Origin: Bryobacteraceae bacterium
Lineage (GTDB): Bacteria > Acidobacteriota > Terriglobia > Bryobacterales > Bryobacteraceae
Reading direction: 5' to 3'
Assembly (NCBI GenBank): GCA_025928545.1
Contig: JAICJH010000002.1
Span: 62,001 to 126,000 of the forward strand
Length of the DNA: 64,000 bases
The translations under genes and the position numbers were made by a program. Every line of letters starts with the position of its first letter. Position 1 is the stretch's first letter. The notes beneath the pieces are model-generated. The model was not told the origin of the DNA. It did no database searches and saw only the letters and a list, made by a program, of their open reading frames with translations. Shown here piece after piece: positions 16,210 to 24,569 of the stretch.

Positions 16210-17642
16210 ATTGTCTCGATCGGCTGATCGGCCTCGTAAACCAGCTTTGTGGGCGCGGGACAGCCCTGTTCCGGCCCAATCAGGCTTGGCTTTTTTCTGG
16301 ATTCCCGGTCCGCATTCGCGACCACGGTTTTCAGCGCTTCCTTCATCGCCATAAAATCCGCGCTGTTAACCATCGGGCTGGCCTGCTTCGGCAGGTACAT
16401 CTCTTCGCGCTCGGCCTCCACCATTCGCTGGTAGAACGGTGGGTGCGAACGAAACCAGCTGGCGCCGTTGACGTACCCTTCTTTCGTGGCAATCTTGTCG
16501 AAAAACCGCACGTAGCCGGATGGATCATAACCGGCTTTCCAGGCGTACTGCATGCCCAACTGATCCGCTTCCATCTCGAAATCCCGGTTCACGCCGAGCA
16601 GGGTCAGATTGAGCGTCAGGCCGAGTCCGTAGAAACCGTACTGCAGCGCATAATATGTGCCGATACCGGCCACGCCTCCGGTCAGCACGACGGCGGCAAT
16701 CTGCGCCATCTGGTAAATGATGGAGGCGATGGCCCCTTTCGTCATGAGCCTGTGGCCGTGCCGCGCCACCACATGAGACATTTCGTGCGTCAGCACTCCA
16801 GCAAGTTCCGCCTCGTCGTCCGCGGCTTCAATCAGGCCCCGTTCCAGAAACAGATAACCACCTGGCAGAGCAAATGCATTGATCTCTTTGGAATCGAGAA
16901 CCGTGACAACCAGCGGCACCTGCAGGTCGGAGTTCGGCGCGAGTTTTTTCGCCAGCGAATTGATGTATTCGACAACCACCTGGTTGTCCATCTCCTTGGG
17001 CATCAGGCCCGATTGCTTCAGGTCTTTGACCGCTTCCTGACCGATTTTGATATCGTCTTTTTGATTCGCCTGCACTTCGCGGAACCCGATATCCTGCACG
17101 TCGGCCCAACGGCGATGTTTATAGGAGCCGTCGGCGATGCTTTGGCGGATCGACGTTAGCTCCGCCGGCCATTTCTGAATCAGATCCAGCTTGGCTTTCC
17201 TGTTGTCATATGCGACCGGGATAGCCTGCTGACTGATTACATCCGCCTGGCTCTTGAGAGCGCGGTTTTCCTGAATCCGGCAATGCAACGTGTGGCGTTG
17301 TTCCTCGGTCACGGAGGACTTCTTAAGTGCGGCCTGATCGTCGTCCACACGGCGCTGGTATTCGCCGGCGACGGATTCGAATCGTCCCACGCAGTAATCC
17401 TGTGCCTGTTCGAGATACTGCCTCATCTTCTCGATTTGACTGTCGCTGTATTCCAGAGTCGGCGCAACTTCGAACAGAGTCGCGTAGGATTTCCTGAGAT
17501 CGTCCTGCAGCGGCTCGAAGACGGCGGCTACTGGTCTGACCTCCGGCAGCGTCATGCGGTGGCCGCCGCAACCCACCATATTCAGAAGCAGCAATTCGCT
17601 GCAAAGCAGACAAATTCCCGATCGAACATCGAACTTTGCCAT
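16179..17642 (-). CDS. M48-family metalloprotease lipoprotein
   Basis: 487 residues from an ATG with GGAGAGG upstream; the longer frame begins 19 codons earlier without a site. The N-terminus ends in LLLLNMVGCGG, a lipobox-like sequence, so it is probably lipid-anchored. A helical region with Cys residues covers roughly 40-190. The M48 core holds GGYLFLERGLI, the zinc motif HEMSH and the third ligand in FEMEADQLG, with hydrophobic segments between, as in BepA/LoiP-type periplasmic proteases. A role in envelope quality control is the family inference. Coupled to the VWFA-type gene. Confidence 0.88.
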   Translation of the reverse strand: MAKFDVRSGICLLCSELLLLNMVGCGGHRMTLPEVRPVAAVFEPLQDDLRKSYATLFEVAPTLEYSDSQIEKMRQYLEQAQDYCVGRFESVAGEYQRRVDDDQAALKKSSVTEEQRHTLHCRIQENRALKSQADVISQQAIPVAYDNRKAKLDLIQKWPAELTSIRQSIADGSYKHRRWADVQDIGFREVQANQKDDIKIGQEAVKDLKQSGLMPKEMDNQVVVEYINSLAKKLAPNSDLQVPLVVTVLDSKEINAFALPGGYLFLERGLIEAADDEAELAGVLTHEMSHVVARHGHRLMTKGAIASIIYQMAQIAAVVLTGGVAGIGTYYALQYGFYGLGLTLNLTLLGVNRDFEMEADQLGMQYAWKAGYDPSGYVRFFDKIATKEGYVNGASWFRSHPPFYQRMVEAEREEMYLPKQASPMVNSADFMAMKEALKTVVANADRESRKKPSLIGPEQGCPAPTKLVYEADQPIETICSAPLQASR

Positions 17643-17930
17643 AACCACCTCTCCGGCCGAAGCGCGACAAGATGAGCATCGCCGGAATCGAGCTGACAAA
17701 ACTTACACTTTGATCGCGGCAATTCCTGGACCGTGGCGCGCTGACAGGGATGTGCCTTTAGAATCTGTAACCGATGCCGGAGGAGGAATTCAGACTGCGC
17801 CATTTGACCCCTCCGTGTGAGCCACCTCGCAACGCGATTTTCGCTGGTTCATCGCGCCGAACCCCTCGCATCGCTCTGAATTTCACACTGGATGGTCGTA
17901 TGCGTGCAACATAACCCGTGGGGAGTCGAA
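17643..17930. promoter_or_regulatory. divergent intergenic region
   Basis: 288 bases between the divergent M48 protease and lipase-like genes. It must hold both promoters, but no clear -35/-10 pair stands out. A 47-codon frame from ATG 17774 has no ribosome-binding site and is not supported. Nothing else seen. Confidence 0.35.
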
Positions 17931-19745
17931 ATGCCTTGTCTTCAGCGATTTAGAGCGTTCGCGCGAATCACGGCGAGAACTGTTCTCTTCATGGTCCCGG
18001 TTTTTTGCGGCGCGCAATCCATCCCGAAAGGGCCTCATCCTCCAGTCGTGTTTCTCAACGGCTATCAATTAAACTGCTCTGGAAATACTTTCGCCGCGAC
18101 GTTCGGGAATGCCGATGTCGTCCTTCAGGCTTCTCAGCTCAACAGTGTCTTCTTCAATAACTGCAGCATGCCCGACAAGCCGTCTCTGGAGGCGCTGGGG
18201 ATTGCTTTCGGCCAGTTTCTCGCCGGCCTGACATACACGGACGGAACCCCTGTTCAGCAGGTCGATGTGGTCGCTCACAGCATGGGTGGTCTGATCGTCC
18301 GGAGTTATCTCGCAGGCAAACAGGATGCGACTCCCGCGACATTCAGTCCGCCCGCGGCGCCGGGCATCCGTAAAATCATTTTCCTTGCGACACCGCAGTT
18401 CGGCACCGCTCTCACCTCTTTTTTCGGAGTCGACAAACAGAGTCAGGAACTGACCATTGGAAGTCAATTCCTTTTCGACATCAACACCTGGAACGACAAT
18501 ACGGACGATCTGCGCGGCCTCGATGCGCTGGCCATCATCGGCAACGGAGGCACTGGCCTTGAATCTTTCCGTCCCGGTTTCGATGACGGGCTGGCAACGC
18601 TCACCAGCGCATCCATCGGTTTCGCGCGGGCCGGACGAACTCGTGTCGTGCCCTTCTGTCACAGTAACGACAGCCTCTTGACCGCTCTCTTTCTCTGTTC
18701 CGGAAGCCCCAGCATAGCCAAAATTATGGATTCGGGCAGCGTCGTCGGCCAGATCATCGTCTCGTTTCTGACCGGAACGACCCAATGGCAGAATCTCGGC
18801 CAGGCTCTCGAAGCCAATGCTGCCGCATCCGGTGTGGGGGGAATATACGTGCAGGCGCAGGATTCAAACGGCGTACAGCAAACCATCTCAAAGGCAACTG
18901 TGACGACGCCTTCCGGCAATGTGGACCTTGCGATGAACTCGGGCAGGATCGCTTATTCGGAAGCCTTGCCGGCCGCCACCGGTCTGACGTTGCAAGTCGT
19001 CGCCGCGAACAGTGCGCAGCTGACTGCGTCCATAAGTCTGCCTGCCGCTACCGACTCACCGCAAAACGTAAAGCCCGGTCCGCTGATCCAACGCGCACTC
19101 CCCGCCGCCGGCAATACGTTTCCGCTCAATGTGGCCCCAGGCGAGTTCGTCGCGATTTATGGCTCCAACCTTTCTGCTTCCGTCCTGCTCGCCAATTCAC
19201 AGATTTATCCGACGCAGCTCGGCGACGTACAAGTGCTGGTGAATGGTGCGGCCGTGCCGATTGAATACGTAAGCCCCGGCCAGATCAACATCGTTTATCC
19301 GTCTTCGTCCTCTGGTTTGACGCAACTCACCGTCGTGAACGGCAACGGAAGACACACGACGAATCTGCTGATGGCGCCCGCCGTGCCGAGCGTCTTTTCG
19401 CTGGATGGGACCGGCAGCGGCCCTGCGGCGGCGCGCAATGGCCTGACGGCGGCAGTCGTAACCAGCAGTGCTCCATTGCATCACGGGGACTACGTGGCCC
19501 TGTATCTCACCGGCCTCGGGGCCACCGTGAACCGAGACGGTCTGTTCTATGCGCAGATTTCACCGGCCGTCTCCGTCGGCGGCCAGCCCTGCTCCGTGAC
19601 CTATGCCGGGCGTGCACCCACGCTGGCCGGCGTTGATCAGATTAATTGCCAAATCCCGGACGGCGTCGCCGCCGGTAACGCAGTGCCGGTGATTGTAACG
19701 TCTAATGGGCGGGATTCGAACCTGGTGACATTAGCGATCCAGTGA
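17931..19745 (+). CDS. exported lipase-like protein with TIGR03437 C-terminal domain
   Basis: 604 residues from an ATG with GGGGAG seven bases upstream. A signal peptide (ITARTVLFMVPVFCGAQS) leads into an alpha/beta-hydrolase domain: PVVFLNGYQLNC near the start, nucleophile elbow VVAHSMGGLIVRSYL, then KIIFLATPQFGTAL. A late His in VVPFCHSNDSLLT is a plausible third triad residue. From about residue 380 the protein switches to the acidobacterial TIGR03437 domain (APGEFVAIYGSNLS, VLVNGAAVPIEYVSPGQINI, DYVALYLTGLGAT). That domain is Ig-like and is thought to act at the cell surface. The gene is single, divergent from the M48 protease. Confidence 0.88.
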   Translation: MPCLQRFRAFARITARTVLFMVPVFCGAQSIPKGPHPPVVFLNGYQLNCSGNTFAATFGNADVVLQASQLNSVFFNNCSMPDKPSLEALGIAFGQFLAGLTYTDGTPVQQVDVVAHSMGGLIVRSYLAGKQDATPATFSPPAAPGIRKIIFLATPQFGTALTSFFGVDKQSQELTIGSQFLFDINTWNDNTDDLRGLDALAIIGNGGTGLESFRPGFDDGLATLTSASIGFARAGRTRVVPFCHSNDSLLTALFLCSGSPSIAKIMDSGSVVGQIIVSFLTGTTQWQNLGQALEANAAASGVGGIYVQAQDSNGVQQTISKATVTTPSGNVDLAMNSGRIAYSEALPAATGLTLQVVAANSAQLTASISLPAATDSPQNVKPGPLIQRALPAAGNTFPLNVAPGEFVAIYGSNLSASVLLANSQIYPTQLGDVQVLVNGAAVPIEYVSPGQINIVYPSSSSGLTQLTVVNGNGRHTTNLLMAPAVPSVFSLDGTGSGPAAARNGLTAAVVTSSAPLHHGDYVALYLTGLGATVNRDGLFYAQISPAVSVGGQPCSVTYAGRAPTLAGVDQINCQIPDGVAAGNAVPVIVTSNGRDSNLVTLAIQ

Positions 19746-19780
19746 CCGGGCGCGTTTGCGAATCCGTGATCGCGACAATT

Positions 19781-21508
19781 TTATGCAGTCGCCGGAAAGA
19801 AGAGCCGGAAAATCGTGCCCTGCGGTCCTGTTCGCTCCACCGTGACGTCCCCGCGGTGGTCGCGCATGATTTTCTGCACAGCGGTCAATCCCAGACCGAT
19901 TCCTTTTTCTTTCCCAAAGCTGACAAACGGCTGGAACAGATTTTCGCGAATCGACTCGGGAATTCCGCTGCCGTTGTCGGAAACCAGAATCTCCACTCCG
20001 CCCTCCACGCGGCGGCAACTAACGCCGATGCGGCCTGTTCCTGCCGGAACCGCTTCGCCGGCATTGAAAAGTAGATTCAGCATGGCGCGCTCCACCTGAT
20101 CGGAGTCGAAATATCCTTCGCACCCGTTGCCGGGCGTAAAGTCGATCGTCACGGCTTCGAACTCCGGCAGCACTTTTACGGTGTGGATGGCCCATTCAAT
20201 GACATCTTCGAAACAACCCTCGGAGAGTCTTGGCAATTGCCGTTGTTTCGAAAATCCGAGCAGGGAGCCGATCTCATCCGTCATTCGGTTCACCGCGATC
20301 CGGATTTCCTGATAGAAATCCTTCCGTTGCGTCTCGGTCAGATTTCCCTCGGAGAGGAACTCCGCGTACGCCAGAATCGCTGTCAGCGGATGCCTCAGAT
20401 CGTGCGATATCATGCTCGCCATACGGCCCACGGTTGCCAGCCGTTCGGCGTTCAGTAACTGTTGCTGGGTATCGTGCAGACGAAGCCGCATGCGTTGAAA
20501 TGCGGTCGTCAGTGCCGCAACTTCTTCACCTCCCCTGGCGTTCAACGGATAAGCGAAATTTCCTTCTTCGAGTGCCCGCACACCTTCCACTAACTGGGCC
20601 AGAGGACGAGTGAAAGTGGTGGATACAAAAAACACCAGCACGCTGCCCGCGAGCACGCCCGCGACCCCGACTCCAACAATCCATCGGTTGAGGCTTTCCA
20701 GAAATGCCGTCGCCTCATCAAACGATTTGAGCACTGTCAGCGTGACCAGTGGCGTTGGTTCGGAGGATAACCCCACGGACGACACCAGAAAGCGTTCCGC
20801 GCCCAGTTGTATTTCGCGAGGTCCGGAGCCGCGTGAAGAGGGCTCGTCGTTCTGCTGCGCAAGCGCCTCATTCTGCGTTGCCGAAAGCGTACTGACGACG
20901 AGCGACTTGCCGTAGCGGAATGCCACCCGGCTGGCTGCCACGCGGCTCGCATCCTCCGCTACCTGATGATCGATATCGTAGCCGATTGCGATCGCCCCCA
21001 TGGACGAACTGGCTTCCTCCGAACCGAAGTAGATCGGCTGCAGGAAAACTTCGAAAAGGTGGCCTCCTCCGTACCACCAGTCGCGGGTCTCACCACGAGT
21101 CAACGAATTCCGCATTGCTTCCTGCGCCTGATCCGGCGTTAGCCAGGGCTGTGTCGAGTGGAGCGCGACCACTTTTCCGGCCCGGTCCGCCAGAATCATC
21201 AACTGACTCCCGCTGAGATTCCAGAAGGTGGTGGAGGCATCCTGAATCGTCGCCAGATCCTGCGAAGTCATCACCGCTTTCAATGGCGGCAGTGTGGCAA
21301 GCAGAGCGGCGGACTTTTCCAGCGTCGTCTCGCGTTGCCGTTGGAAACTCTGAAACGTAATCTCGGAATTCCGCAGATCCTCTGCAATTCCTTCTCTGAC
21401 GTGGATCAGCACGCGCTCGCGAACCAGTAGCAGCGTGGCCGTGCTCACCAGAGCCGAAATCAGCGCCAGCGACATCAAGAAGCGGGTTCTGAGACTTCCC
21501 TGTCGCAT
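19781..21508 (-). CDS. membrane sensor histidine kinase
   Basis: 575 residues. Helix 1 (10-29), an extracytoplasmic double-Cache-like sensor region (about 30-275), helix 2 (276-298), a HAMP linker (TRPLAQLVEGVRALEEGNFAYP), then HisKA with ISHDLRHPL (H369) and an HATPase_c domain (NLLFNAGEA, VSDNGSGIP, GIGLGLTAVQKIM). It starts one base after the response-regulator stop, so the two are coupled. The two-component system is divergent from the barrel/cupredoxin genes, which makes these its likely targets. Signal unknown. Confidence 0.92.
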   Translation of the reverse strand: MRQGSLRTRFLMSLALISALVSTATLLLVRERVLIHVREGIAEDLRNSEITFQSFQRQRETTLEKSAALLATLPPLKAVMTSQDLATIQDASTTFWNLSGSQLMILADRAGKVVALHSTQPWLTPDQAQEAMRNSLTRGETRDWWYGGGHLFEVFLQPIYFGSEEASSSMGAIAIGYDIDHQVAEDASRVAASRVAFRYGKSLVVSTLSATQNEALAQQNDEPSSRGSGPREIQLGAERFLVSSVGLSSEPTPLVTLTVLKSFDEATAFLESLNRWIVGVGVAGVLAGSVLVFFVSTTFTRPLAQLVEGVRALEEGNFAYPLNARGGEEVAALTTAFQRMRLRLHDTQQQLLNAERLATVGRMASMISHDLRHPLTAILAYAEFLSEGNLTETQRKDFYQEIRIAVNRMTDEIGSLLGFSKQRQLPRLSEGCFEDVIEWAIHTVKVLPEFEAVTIDFTPGNGCEGYFDSDQVERAMLNLLFNAGEAVPAGTGRIGVSCRRVEGGVEILVSDNGSGIPESIRENLFQPFVSFGKEKGIGLGLTAVQKIMRDHRGDVTVERTGPQGTIFRLFFPATA

Positions 21509-21509
21509 C

Positions 21510-22187
21510 TCAGGGAACGAACTTATAACCCGCGTTGTGCACCGTCACAAAATGGACCGGGTTGGAGGGATCCCGCTCCAGCTTTTGTCGCAGGGTCAGA
21601 ATGTGCGAGTCCACGGTTCGGGTGGAGGGATAGGAGTTGTAGCCCCACACGTCGCTGAGCAACTGATCCCGTGAAACAACACGCTCGGGACTCTGCGCCA
21701 GATATTTGAGAAGCTTAAACTCCTGCGGCGTTAAAGCAATCGCCTTGCCGGATCGAAAGACTTCCATTTTTTGAAAGTCGACGGACACGTCCCCGAAGTA
21801 GAGTTGCTCCACGACCGGGCTGCGCCGCGAGCGCCGTAGAATCGCCCGGATCCGCGCCACCAACTCCTTGGGACTGAATGGCTTGGTCACGTAATCGTCC
21901 GCGCCCAGTTCCAGCAGCAGAACTCTGTCCACCACCTCCGCCGAGCCTGTCAGGATCAGGATGGGAACGTCCTCCGATTCTTTCCGAATCTCGCGACAAA
22001 CATCCTGCCCCTGGATCTGTGGCATACGCAGATCCAGAATGACGAAATTGGGGCGGCTTGCTCGAAACAGCGCTATTCCCTGTGCGCCGTCCTGCGCCAT
22101 TTCAACCAGGTACCCTTCCGCGTGCAGCATCTGCTGAAGCGCTTTGCGAGTGGCGCGGTCGTCTTCAACCACCAGAATCTTTTCCAT
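21510..22187 (-). CDS. OmpR/PhoB-family response regulator
   Basis: 225 residues from ATG 22187 (MEKILVVEDD); an upstream extension is not receiver-like. Receiver domain with acidic pair D9/D10, phospho-acceptor D52 (FVILDLRMP) and Lys in ADDYVTKPFS, then a winged-helix DNA-binding domain (ALTPQEFKLLKYLAQ, RTVDSHILTLRQKL, NAGYKFVP). Typical OmpR length. Pairs with the kinase immediately downstream. Confidence 0.94.
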   Translation of the reverse strand: MEKILVVEDDRATRKALQQMLHAEGYLVEMAQDGAQGIALFRASRPNFVILDLRMPQIQGQDVCREIRKESEDVPILILTGSAEVVDRVLLLELGADDYVTKPFSPKELVARIRAILRRSRRSPVVEQLYFGDVSVDFQKMEVFRSGKAIALTPQEFKLLKYLAQSPERVVSRDQLLSDVWGYNSYPSTRTVDSHILTLRQKLERDPSNPVHFVTVHNAGYKFVP

Positions 22188-22319
22188 AAAAGCGTGTTTG
22201 CCCTTAACCGCTTCAATCCTCAGCAGTTCTTTAACCCGCCCCCTTCGCCTGGTTCTCCGGAACCGCACTTGCAACTTTGCGGCCCGTCCCGGTGGCGGCT
22301 AGACTGCTGGGGTAACCGC

Positions 22320-23696
22320 ATGAAGGGGATCACAATCTTTAAGCAGGGCGGACGGGAGGCTGTGGTCATGCTTGCCTTGGCCCGGTTTGTCGGGGCCCAA
22401 ACCGCGAGCCAACCCTCCGCGGACTCGCTTGCGGCTATCCGGGAGGAAATGCAGCAGCTGCGGACGACGGTGGAACAGCTGAGCCAGCAACTCGCGGGAG
22501 CGCAACGGGAAATTCAGGACCTGCGTACGCGACTCAACTCCGGAACGGCAGCCCCACCGGCCACGGCCGATGCTGTGGCCGCGATCGCGGAAGAACAGGA
22601 AACGATTAAGGCGAAAGTGGATGATCAGTACCAGACGAAGGTCGAAAGCGGGTCACGGTATCGCGTGCGCCTCTCCGGACTGATTCTCCTGAACGTTTTC
22701 AGTACGGCCGGCTCGGTAGACAATCTGGACCTGCCGCACCTCGCTATTCGCCCGGCCGCGGGTGAATCGAAGGGTAGTTTCGGCGGCACCATGCGCCAAT
22801 CGCTGTTCCGGCTGGATGTTACGGGCCCGGAATGGGCGGGCGCCAAAACGAGCGGCGAATTCAATTTCGACTTCTTCGGCGGCTTCCCCTCCAATCCGGA
22901 AGGTGTCACCGCCGGTCTCGTTCGCCTTCGAACGGCAAAAATGAATCTGGATTGGGCCAACACAACCGTCACCGCCGGTCAGGATGTTCCATTCTTCTCT
23001 CCGCTTTCTCCCACTTCCCTGGCATCTTACGCTTACCCGGCACTCGCCTCAGCGGGAAACCTTTGGGTGTGGACGCCGCAGATCGATCTGGAACGCCGGT
23101 TCACATTGTCTTCTACAAATACCGCCACATTTCAGGCCGGTCTGCTGGATCCTCTGACAGGTGAACTGCCGCCGGAATACAATCGCATCCCAACTGCCGG
23201 CGAAATGAGCCGCACGCCCGCCATCGCGATGCGGCTCGGCGCAAGGCACAAAGCCGGTGAGCAAGTCGCAAATATAGGCGCCGGAGGTTATTATTCCCGG
23301 CAGGATTGGGGGTTCAACCACCGCGTGAACGCGTGGGCAGCCACGGCGGATTGGGAAGTTCCCCTCGGTCCGTGGTTCTCGCTTTCCGGCGAAGCGTATC
23401 GCGGCTATTCCATCGGAGGCCTTGGCGTTGGCGTGTCGCCCCTTCCTCTGGCGCGCGCCGGTGGCTGGGCGCAATGGAAATTCAAGCCGTCCGCGGTGCT
23501 GGAGTTCAATACCGCGTTTGGCGAAGATGCGGCATTCGCAATCGGCCGCAATGCCAGTGGCTTCGCCAACGTGATCTATCAGCCGCGCTCAAGCCTGCTC
23601 TTTTCACTGGAATACCGGCGGTTGTGGACTTCAGGGCTTTCCCTGACACCGCAAACCGCCAGCCAGGTTTCCGTCAGTTCCGGAATCTCGTTCTGA
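22320..23696 (+). CDS. outer-membrane barrel protein with N-terminal coiled coil
   Basis: 458 residues from ATG 22320 (TGGGGT nine bases upstream). Signal peptide up to RFVGAQ, then a coiled coil (SLAAIREEMQQLRTTVEQL and on through EIQDLRTRLN), a linker, and a beta-rich C-terminal region of alternating strands (SRYRVRLSGLILLNVF, FRLDVTGPEWAG, SGEFNFDFFGG) ending in VSSGISF with the C-terminal Phe expected of outer-membrane proteins. A trimeric porin with periplasmic coiled-coil stalk is the likely form. The stop overlaps the cupredoxin start by one base (TGATG). Divergent from the two-component system. Confidence 0.75.
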   Translation: MKGITIFKQGGREAVVMLALARFVGAQTASQPSADSLAAIREEMQQLRTTVEQLSQQLAGAQREIQDLRTRLNSGTAAPPATADAVAAIAEEQETIKAKVDDQYQTKVESGSRYRVRLSGLILLNVFSTAGSVDNLDLPHLAIRPAAGESKGSFGGTMRQSLFRLDVTGPEWAGAKTSGEFNFDFFGGFPSNPEGVTAGLVRLRTAKMNLDWANTTVTAGQDVPFFSPLSPTSLASYAYPALASAGNLWVWTPQIDLERRFTLSSTNTATFQAGLLDPLTGELPPEYNRIPTAGEMSRTPAIAMRLGARHKAGEQVANIGAGGYYSRQDWGFNHRVNAWAATADWEVPLGPWFSLSGEAYRGYSIGGLGVGVSPLPLARAGGWAQWKFKPSAVLEFNTAFGEDAAFAIGRNASGFANVIYQPRSSLLFSLEYRRLWTSGLSLTPQTASQVSVSSGISF

Positions 23697-24442
23697 TGTC
23701 TCCAGGGCAAATTATTTCGCGCCAGTGTATTCGCCAGGGTCTCTTCGTATTCGCCCTGGCAGTTTCGCTATCCTGCTTGTGCGCGTCGGCACAATCCATA
23801 ACTGTGACCGGATCTGTCGTGGTCGTCCGAACCGGCAGCGGCGGCAAGTCCGACAATTCGGGCGCCGTGGTCTGGCTCAAACCGGTCGGTGAACCTCCGC
23901 CCGTTGCCAACATCCGCTCAGGGCTCCGCTTCAGGATCGTCCAGCAGAACAAACGCTTCGAGCCGCATATCCTGGCGATACCCGTTGGCTCAATTGTCGA
24001 TTTCCCGAACCTCGACCCTTTTTTTCATAACGTGTTTTCGATGTTCGATGGCAAGAAGTTCGACCTCGGCCTGTATGAGGCCGGGGCCTCTCACAGCGTC
24101 ACGTTCGCGCGGCCAGGCGTCAGCTACATCTTCTGCAATATCCACCCTGAGATGAGTGCAGCCATCGTGGTGACCGACTCGCCGTACTATGCCGTTTCCG
24201 GCGCGGGCGGCGAATTCTCCATTCCCAACGTCGCGCCCGGCCGCTACCTCGTAACGGTTTGGCATGAGCGTGCGAAACTCGATGCCGCCAGCGGCTATCC
24301 ACGGGAAGTGATCGTGTCGGCTACTTCCGCAACACTTCCCGTTATTCGGCTGATCGATTCCGCTCCGCTGCTGATGCCTCACAAGAACAAGTACGGACGT
24401 GATTACGATATACCTTCCAGTCAGGCTCCGCCCTATAAATAG
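23696..24442 (+). CDS. exported cupredoxin-domain protein
   Basis: 248 residues. The start is set by the TGATG overlap with the barrel gene. Signal peptide (GLFVFALAVSLSCLCASAQS), then a plastocyanin-like domain with the copper ligands visible: His in DPFFHNVFS, and Cys, His and Met in FCNIHPEMSA. After this comes a small carboxypeptidase-regulatory-like beta domain (GEFSIPNVAPGRYLVTVWHE). Such proteins are periplasmic electron carriers or copper-binding proteins. Co-transcribed with the upstream barrel; together they may handle copper or an electron acceptor at the envelope (inference). Confidence 0.85.
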   Translation: MSPGQIISRQCIRQGLFVFALAVSLSCLCASAQSITVTGSVVVVRTGSGGKSDNSGAVVWLKPVGEPPPVANIRSGLRFRIVQQNKRFEPHILAIPVGSIVDFPNLDPFFHNVFSMFDGKKFDLGLYEAGASHSVTFARPGVSYIFCNIHPEMSAAIVVTDSPYYAVSGAGGEFSIPNVAPGRYLVTVWHERAKLDAASGYPREVIVSATSATLPVIRLIDSAPLLMPHKNKYGRDYDIPSSQAPPYK

Positions 24443-24569
24443 TCTTGACAAGTTGTTGACATCATCCTGACAAACGCCGGCTCCAATTATCCAAAGATGG
24501 ATGGGTGAGGTGGTTGCGTCCGCAAAGCAATCATCGGCAATTGAAAACCATTCAACAAAGGATCCGGCA

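Noticed and set aside
17774..17917. 47-codon frame (MPEEEFRLRHLT...) between the M48 and lipase genes.
   Set aside because: No ribosome-binding site, odd composition and overlap with the promoter region.
24445..24490. TTGACA boxes before the bacterial-repeat protein.
   Set aside because: Two TTGACA boxes are visible, but no -10 element at 16-18 bases, so no promoter is called.
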